From the NCBI GenBank assembly GCA_007129135.1, contig SKWB01000089.1, forward strand, positions 1-11,239: DNA of 11,239 nt, written 5' to 3'. The position numbers and the translations under genes were made by a program. Positions 7,634-11,239 of the stretch are shown here, in pieces (within the stretch, counting starts at the first letter, position 1; every line of letters begins with the position of its first letter). Source of the DNA: Halococcaceae archaeon. GTDB taxonomy: Archaea; Halobacteriota; Halobacteria; Halobacteriales; Halalkalicoccaceae. A model generated the notes under the pieces. That model searched no databases. It saw only the letters and a list, made by a program, of their open reading frames with translations, and was not told the DNA's origin.

Positions 7634-8574
7634 TGGTTGTGGATCCCCTCCGCCAGCCGCCCTTTCTTCACGTTCAGCCACATGAACGCGCCGATGAACA
7701 GGAGCGCCATGATCATGATCGCCGCCCCCTGGCCGTACTCGTTGAACGCGAACGCCTCCCGGTAGCCGTGGACGAGGATGAGTTCGTTCCTCCGTGCTGG
7801 CCCGCCCTGGTTGAAGACGAACGGGATGAGGAACTGCTGGAACGAGGCCGCCGCGGTGAGGATCGAGGCGAACCAGACCGGGCGCTTGATCGACGGGAGC
7901 GTGACGTGGACGAACCGGGAGAGGTAGCCCGCGCCGTCGACCTTCGCGGCGTCGTGGAGCTCCTCGGGGACGCTCTGGAGCGCCGAGACGATGATGATGA
8001 ACATGAAGGGCGTCGCGAGCCAGACCTCCGTGACGTTGTAGGCGAGAAACGCCATCCAGCGGCGCTGGAGCCAGGCGACCGGTTCGAGTCCGACCGCGAT
8101 CATCGCCTGGTTGATCACGCCGTAGCGCGCCGTCGAGAACATCCCCCGCCAGACGGCGATGACGAAGATCGGCGGCAGCGCGAGCGGGACGATGACCATC
8201 GCCCGCAGCAGACGCTTGCCGCGGACGAGGTGGTGGTCGAGGACGAGCGCCATCCCGATGCCGACGGCGATCTTGAGCAAGACGCTCGTGACGAGAAAGA
8301 GCCACGTCACCCCGAGCGAGTTCCAGAAGCGCCAGGTCGTGAGCAGGTTGACGTAGTTCTCGAATCCGATGAACTGCTGTTCGCCCGCGAAGAGCGTCTG
8401 CGGGGCCGCGTCGGTGAACGAGAGGTAGAAGAGATAGAGCAGCGGGAAGAGGAGAAAGGCCGAGAAGAGAAAGAGCCCGGGGAGGACGAGCGCGAGCGGG
8501 GCGTCCCCTCGCTCGACGAGCGGGACGCTCCCGAACCCACGGACGCGCTCGACGGCGGTAGCCAGGAGCGTCAT
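7630..8574 (-). CDS. Sugar ABC transporter permease, MalF type
   Basis: The product has 314 residues. A short cytoplasmic N-terminus is followed by a first helix near 27-53 (LALVLPGLFLFSAFLLFPLL), an extracellular loop carrying FIGFENYVNLL (68-78) that is typical of this family, and further helices from about 88 to 300. The EAA-type loop is EELHDAAKVDGAGYLSRFVH (204-223) with LP at 226-227. It lacks the large extra periplasmic domain of enterobacterial MalF, as usual for archaeal and Gram-positive CUT1 permeases. It begins 9 bases after the binding-protein gene and overlaps the next permease by 4 bases. With its MalG-type partner it forms the membrane channel. Confidence 0.93.
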   Translation of the reverse strand: MTLLATAVERVRGFGSVPLVERGDAPLALVLPGLFLFSAFLLFPLLYLFYLSFTDAAPQTLFAGEQQFIGFENYVNLLTTWRFWNSLGVTWLFLVTSVLLKIAVGIGMALVLDHHLVRGKRLLRAMVIVPLALPPIFVIAVWRGMFSTARYGVINQAMIAVGLEPVAWLQRRWMAFLAYNVTEVWLATPFMFIIIVSALQSVPEELHDAAKVDGAGYLSRFVHVTLPSIKRPVWFASILTAAASFQQFLIPFVFNQGGPARRNELILVHGYREAFAFNEYGQGAAIMIMALLFIGAFMWLNVKKGRLAEGIHNQ

Positions 8575-8583
8575 CGCGCCCGG

Positions 8584-9837
8584 TCAGTCCTCTCCGTCGT
8601 CCTCGTCGTCCTGCTCGTCCCAGCCGTCGCGGATCTCCGCTTCGGCCTCCTCGAACGCCTCCTCGAGCTCTTGGTCCTCGTTGAGGTAGTTGACGAACGC
8701 GTCCTCGACGGGGTCCCAGACGCGGTTCATCCGCGGGTTCGTCGGCATCGGAATGCCGTTCTCGACGGTCTCCGCGTACGCCTGGACCTCCTCGGGCAGG
8801 TCCGGGTGGTCGATCAGCTCCTCCTGGACGGGGATGAAGAAGTGGCTCTCCGCCATCTCCAGGGTGATCTCCTCGTGGGTCGTGTGCCAGTCGACGAACG
8901 CGCGCGCGGCGTCGCGGCGGTCGTCGTTGGCCTCCTCCATCATCGAGGAGAAGTACCACATCTGGATGCCGGTGTAGGGTGCCGCCTCCCCGCCCTCGGG
9001 GGTCGGAAGCGGCGCGACGCCGACGTCGACCGACTCCGAGAAGTCGCCGACCGCCCAGGGGCCGTTGATCGCGAACGGGGTGTTGCCGTCGGCGAACGCC
9101 GCGGCCTGGGCGTCGTAGTCGGGGTCCTGTGGCTGGTACGGCCAGAAGTTCTCGACGATGAACTCGAAGCCGTCGAGCGTCTCCTGCTGGGTGAGGCCGA
9201 GTTCCTCGGTCTCGTCGTCGAAGTAGAAGCCGCCGAAGGCGTGGGGCCACGCGCTGATGAAGTACGGATCGAGCGGGTACGAGAGCCCGTAAGCACCCGC
9301 ACCGGGGTCGTGGTGGTCGTCCATGATCTCGACCATCTCGTCGACGGTCTCGGGTGCCTCCTCGACCAGCTCCTCGTTGTAGAGCAGCGCCACCGTCTCC
9401 GCGGCGTAGGGCAGCCCGTAGAGGTGGTCCTCGAACTGGACCGCCTCGACCGCGGCCTCGGTGAACGTCTCCTCGAGGTCGGTCTCTAAGTCCCCGCTCA
9501 CGTCGTAGAGGAAGCCGCGCTCGTGGAAGTCACCCACCCAGTCGTGGGCCCAGCCGAAGAGCTCGGGACCGTCGTCGGCGGGTATCGAGGAGGTGAGCCC
9601 GTCCTCGAGCTCCGCGAGCTCCTCGTCGTAGAGCTCGTGGTCGGTCTCGTCGTTGAACGTCTCCACGTCATCCTCGAGCGCGCGCGCCTCGGCGTCGGAG
9701 CGTGCGTACCAGAGCCGCGCGGCCTCCTCGGGGACGCTGTCGCCCCCGCCGAAGATCCCGCCGTCGCCGAGACAGCCCGCCAGTCCCGCCGCCGCGATGC
9801 CACCGACGCTACCGAGTACCGTTCGTCTCCTGACCAT
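8584..9837 (-). CDS. Sugar ABC transporter solute-binding lipoprotein, MalE-like
   Basis: The product has 417 residues from the preferred ATG at 9837. The N-terminus MVRRRTVLGSVGG is a twin-arginine signal leading to the lipobox LAGC with Cys22, so the protein should be exported folded and lipid-anchored outside the cell. The rest has the size and layout of family 1 extracellular solute-binding proteins, including GLPYAAETVALLYN in the first half and FAINGPWAVGDF in the middle, and ends in an acidic tail. It captures the sugar and delivers it to the two permeases encoded just downstream. An ATG at 9867 would add ten residues (MKTLFIIDSG) before the Tat motif; I rejected it because this hydrophobic prefix is atypical of a Tat n-region. 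The gene heads the leftward operon and is divergent from the ATPase gene. Confidence 0.92.
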   Translation of the reverse strand: MVRRRTVLGSVGGIAAAGLAGCLGDGGIFGGGDSVPEEAARLWYARSDAEARALEDDVETFNDETDHELYDEELAELEDGLTSSIPADDGPELFGWAHDWVGDFHERGFLYDVSGDLETDLEETFTEAAVEAVQFEDHLYGLPYAAETVALLYNEELVEEAPETVDEMVEIMDDHHDPGAGAYGLSYPLDPYFISAWPHAFGGFYFDDETEELGLTQQETLDGFEFIVENFWPYQPQDPDYDAQAAAFADGNTPFAINGPWAVGDFSESVDVGVAPLPTPEGGEAAPYTGIQMWYFSSMMEEANDDRRDAARAFVDWHTTHEEITLEMAESHFFIPVQEELIDHPDLPEEVQAYAETVENGIPMPTNPRMNRVWDPVEDAFVNYLNEDQELEEAFEEAEAEIRDGWDEQDDEDDGED

Positions 9838-9850
9838 GCCTGAATCTATG

Positions 9851-9867
9851 ATGAATAATGTCTTCAT
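9851..9867. promoter_or_regulatory. Palindrome ATGAA-N7-TTCAT, candidate operator
   Basis: ATGAA (9851-9855) and TTCAT (9863-9867) are perfect inverse complements around a 7-base spacer. The site lies 14 to 30 bases upstream of the binding-protein start, between or overlapping its likely TATA box and transcription start, where a repressor would block initiation. A five-base half-site is short, so chance is possible. Confidence 0.35.
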
Positions 9868-9875
9868 GTATTTAG
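9868..9875 (-). promoter_or_regulatory. TATA-like box for the solute-binding protein operon
   Basis: On the minus strand this reads CTAAATAC. Its centre is about 34 nt from ATG 9837, predicting a start of transcription near 9845 and a leader of about 8 nt. A second candidate, CTATAG at 9898-9903, would instead place initiation near 9873, just before the alternative ATG at 9867. Confidence 0.4.
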
Positions 9876-9947
9876 TCGTTAGGGTCCGAGCGGGATACTA
9901 TAGGACGAGGTAGTAGTTCCTCACAGATTCGTGGTTTCGGGAAAGGG

Positions 9948-9953
9948 TTATAT
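9948..9953 (+). promoter_or_regulatory. TATA box for the MalK-like ATPase gene
   Basis: TTATAT lies about 26 nt upstream of ATG 9977 and is preceded by purine-rich GGGAAAGGG (9939-9947) in the position of a BRE. The spacing predicts a leaderless transcript. Confidence 0.65.
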
Positions 9954-9976
9954 GGGTCGGCCTCGCCCGTCTACTA

Positions 9977-11104
9977 ATGGCAGCCGTCAGACTCGAGGAC
10001 CTCAGAAAGGAGTTCGACCGGGGGGAGATCGTCGCGGTCGACGACCTCTCGCTCGAGATCGACGACGGCGAGTTCGTCACGGTCGTCGGGCCATCGGGCT
10101 GTGGGAAGACGACGACGCTCCGGATGATCGCCGGCCTGGAGGAGGCGACGAGCGGGTCGATCCGCATCGGCGACGAGGACGTCACCGGGATCGGCGCGCG
10201 GAAACGCGACATCGCGATGGTGTTCCAGAACTACGCGCTCTACCCGCACAAGACGGTCTTCCAGAACATGGAGTTCGGCCTCCGGATGAGCACGAAGCTC
10301 TCGAAGGCCGAGCGTCGGGAGAAAGTCGAGTGGGCCGCCTCGATGATGGGGATCGAGGGGCTCTTAGAGGACAGACCCGACGAGCTCTCCGGCGGGCAGA
10401 AACAGCGCGTTGCCCTGGGGCGAGCGATCGTCCGCGAACCCTCGGTCTTCCTCTTCGACGAGCCGCTCAGCAACCTGGACGCGAAGCTCCGGACGACGAT
10501 GCGCGCGGAGATCCAGCGGCTCCAGACCGAACTCGGGATCACCTCGATCTACGTCACCCACGACCAGGAGGAGGCGATGACGATGGGCGACCGGATCGTG
10601 ATCCTGAGGGACGGGAGGCTCCAGCAGGAGGGCGCTCCGACCGACGTCTACGAGAACCCGACGAACCGCTTCGTCGGCGGCTTCGTCGGCTCGCCGTCGA
10701 TGAACTTCGTCGAGGTCGAGGCGCTACCGGACGGGGAGGTCCTCCGACTCGAGTCGACCGGCGGGCGGTTCTCCTACGGACTCACCAAGGCCTACGCGGT
10801 CCCGCTGTCGGAGATCTCGGCGGGGCGGTACACCCTCGGCGTCAGGCCGGAAGACGTCTTCCTGGCCGACCGTCCGGGTCACGACACGGTCGACGCGACC
10901 GTGGAGGTCGTCGAACCGGTCGGCAGCGACAACTACCTCTACCTGGACATCGCCGACGACTTCATCGCCCGCGTCGAGGCCGGACAGAAGCCGAGCGTCG
11001 GCTCGCGGGTCACCGTCACGTTTGACGAGGAGAGCGTCCGACTCTTCGACGCCGAGACCGGCGAGACGGTCACCGGCTCGCCCGCCGTCGTGCCCGCGCC
11101 CTGA
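9977..11104 (+). CDS. Sugar ABC transporter ATP-binding protein, MalK/UgpC-like (CUT1)
   Basis: The product has 375 residues. The nucleotide-binding domain carries Walker A GPSGCGKTT (38-46), Q-loop Gln84, signature LSGGQ (137-141), Walker B VFLFDE (157-162), D-loop SNLD (165-168) and switch His195. The C-terminal third (about 235-365) is the TOBE/regulatory region usual in MalK- and UgpC-type ATPases, including LGVRPEDV (289-296). A homodimer would power the MalF/MalG-type permease pair encoded divergently. ATG 9977 is the first start after a well-placed TATA box. Being on its own transcript, it could serve more than one sugar transporter, as MsmX/UgpC-type ATPases do in some organisms; that is inference. 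Its stop codon directly abuts the stop of the convergent gene at the right edge. Confidence 0.95.
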   Translation: MAAVRLEDLRKEFDRGEIVAVDDLSLEIDDGEFVTVVGPSGCGKTTTLRMIAGLEEATSGSIRIGDEDVTGIGARKRDIAMVFQNYALYPHKTVFQNMEFGLRMSTKLSKAERREKVEWAASMMGIEGLLEDRPDELSGGQKQRVALGRAIVREPSVFLFDEPLSNLDAKLRTTMRAEIQRLQTELGITSIYVTHDQEEAMTMGDRIVILRDGRLQQEGAPTDVYENPTNRFVGGFVGSPSMNFVEVEALPDGEVLRLESTGGRFSYGLTKAYAVPLSEISAGRYTLGVRPEDVFLADRPGHDTVDATVEVVEPVGSDNYLYLDIADDFIARVEAGQKPSVGSRVTVTFDEESVRLFDAETGETVTGSPAVVPAP

Positions 11105-11239
11105 TCACTCCCCGGCGAGGACGCTCGCGCCGTGCCGCATCGACGCCATCGGCTCCTCCGGGTGGTCGTGCTCGTAGACCGCCCACTCGACCCCACACCG
11201 TTTCGCTTCTTCGAGCGCTCTCTCCACCTCCAGGTCGCC
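11105..11239 (-). CDS. C-terminal end of a likely sugar phosphate isomerase/epimerase
   Basis: A minus-strand frame open at the window edge gives 44 residues ending in TGA at 11105-11107. It includes GDLEVERALEEAKRCGVEWA followed by VYEHDHPEEP and SMRHGASVLAG. This matches the end of haloarchaeal xylose-isomerase-like TIM-barrel proteins annotated as sugar phosphate isomerase/epimerase, in which a G-D-L-D-x-x-x-x-x-x-A segment precedes a strand with Y-E-H-D and a final helix containing S-x-x-H-G-A. Those proteins commonly act on sugars or inositols in the cytoplasm, and the position beside a sugar importer fits. Only a short tail is visible, so family assignment is moderate and the reaction is unknown. 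Confidence 0.65.
   Translation of the reverse strand, partial: GDLEVERALEEAKRCGVEWAVYEHDHPEEPMASMRHGASVLAGE

Larger units (their letters stand above)
9838..9976. promoter_or_regulatory. Divergent control region of the sugar transporter
   Basis: This 139-base A+T-richer spacer separates the leftward operon from the rightward ATPase gene. It contains candidate TATA boxes for both directions and one short palindrome, each listed separately. Haloarchaeal sugar transporter genes are often controlled by TrmB-family regulators; no regulator gene is visible in this window, and I did not find a clear match to the TACT-N7/8-GAGTA site reported for Halobacterium TrmB. Confidence 0.6.

Noticed and set aside
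6671..9250. 859-codon frame suggesting a giant fused permease
   Set aside because: Only the last 320 codons resemble a permease. The upstream part is an out-of-frame read of the MalF-type and binding-protein genes.
7564..9489. Plus-strand frame of 641 codons antisense to the binding protein and permeases
   Set aside because: Low-complexity Arg/Asp/Val composition and no domain; it is a shadow of the well-supported transporter genes.

Overview
The window reads as the chromosome of a halophilic archaeon (class Halobacteria). The signs are very high G+C, proteins rich in Asp and Glu, two halocyanin-type blue copper lipoproteins, twin-arginine plus lipobox signals on the exported proteins, and TATA-like boxes about 25 to 30 nt from start codons (leaderless transcripts). 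I see no transposase, integrase, tRNA, rRNA or CRISPR array, and no gene-free stretch longer than 200 bases.

Left third (1-2685). A photolyase/cryptochrome-like gene of the iron-sulfur (DPRP/PhrB) family runs leftward off the window edge. Divergent from it are two rightward halocyanin lipoprotein genes that look like tandem paralogues. They are followed by a rightward gene for a uracil-DNA glycosylase superfamily protein. The first halocyanin carries long Asp/Glu-rich segments on both sides of its copper domain and has Lys where its neighbour has the axial Met ligand.

Middle (2686-4890). A hairpin-bearing intergenic region separates the glycosylase gene from a convergent, leftward acetamidase/formamidase gene with its own strong TATA box. 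Upstream of that lies a leftward gene for a membrane protein made of an N-terminal J domain, an arginine-rich acid-free linker and a hydrophobic C-terminal half.

Right part (4891-11104). This is a sugar import and breakdown cluster. Leftward from about 9837 come a Tat-exported solute-binding lipoprotein, two MalF/MalG-type permeases (stop and start overlapping by 4 bases) and a cytoplasmic GH13 neopullulanase/cyclomaltodextrinase-type enzyme. The matching CUT1 ATPase (MalK-like) is transcribed divergently from 9977. The 139-base region between them holds both promoters and a short palindrome that could be an operator. The simplest reading is uptake of malto-oligosaccharides or cyclodextrins and their cleavage inside the cell; the substrate is inferred from the GH13 gene. 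At the right edge, a convergent leftward gene whose last 44 codons resemble a sugar phosphate isomerase/epimerase abuts the ATPase gene with no spacer.

Most of the window is conventional. The points most worth a second look are the axial-ligand loss in the first halocyanin, the charge-inverted linker of the J-domain protein, the glycosylase without a recognisable HPS motif, and a repeated arrangement of a T-tract 30 nt upstream of a GTG codon.
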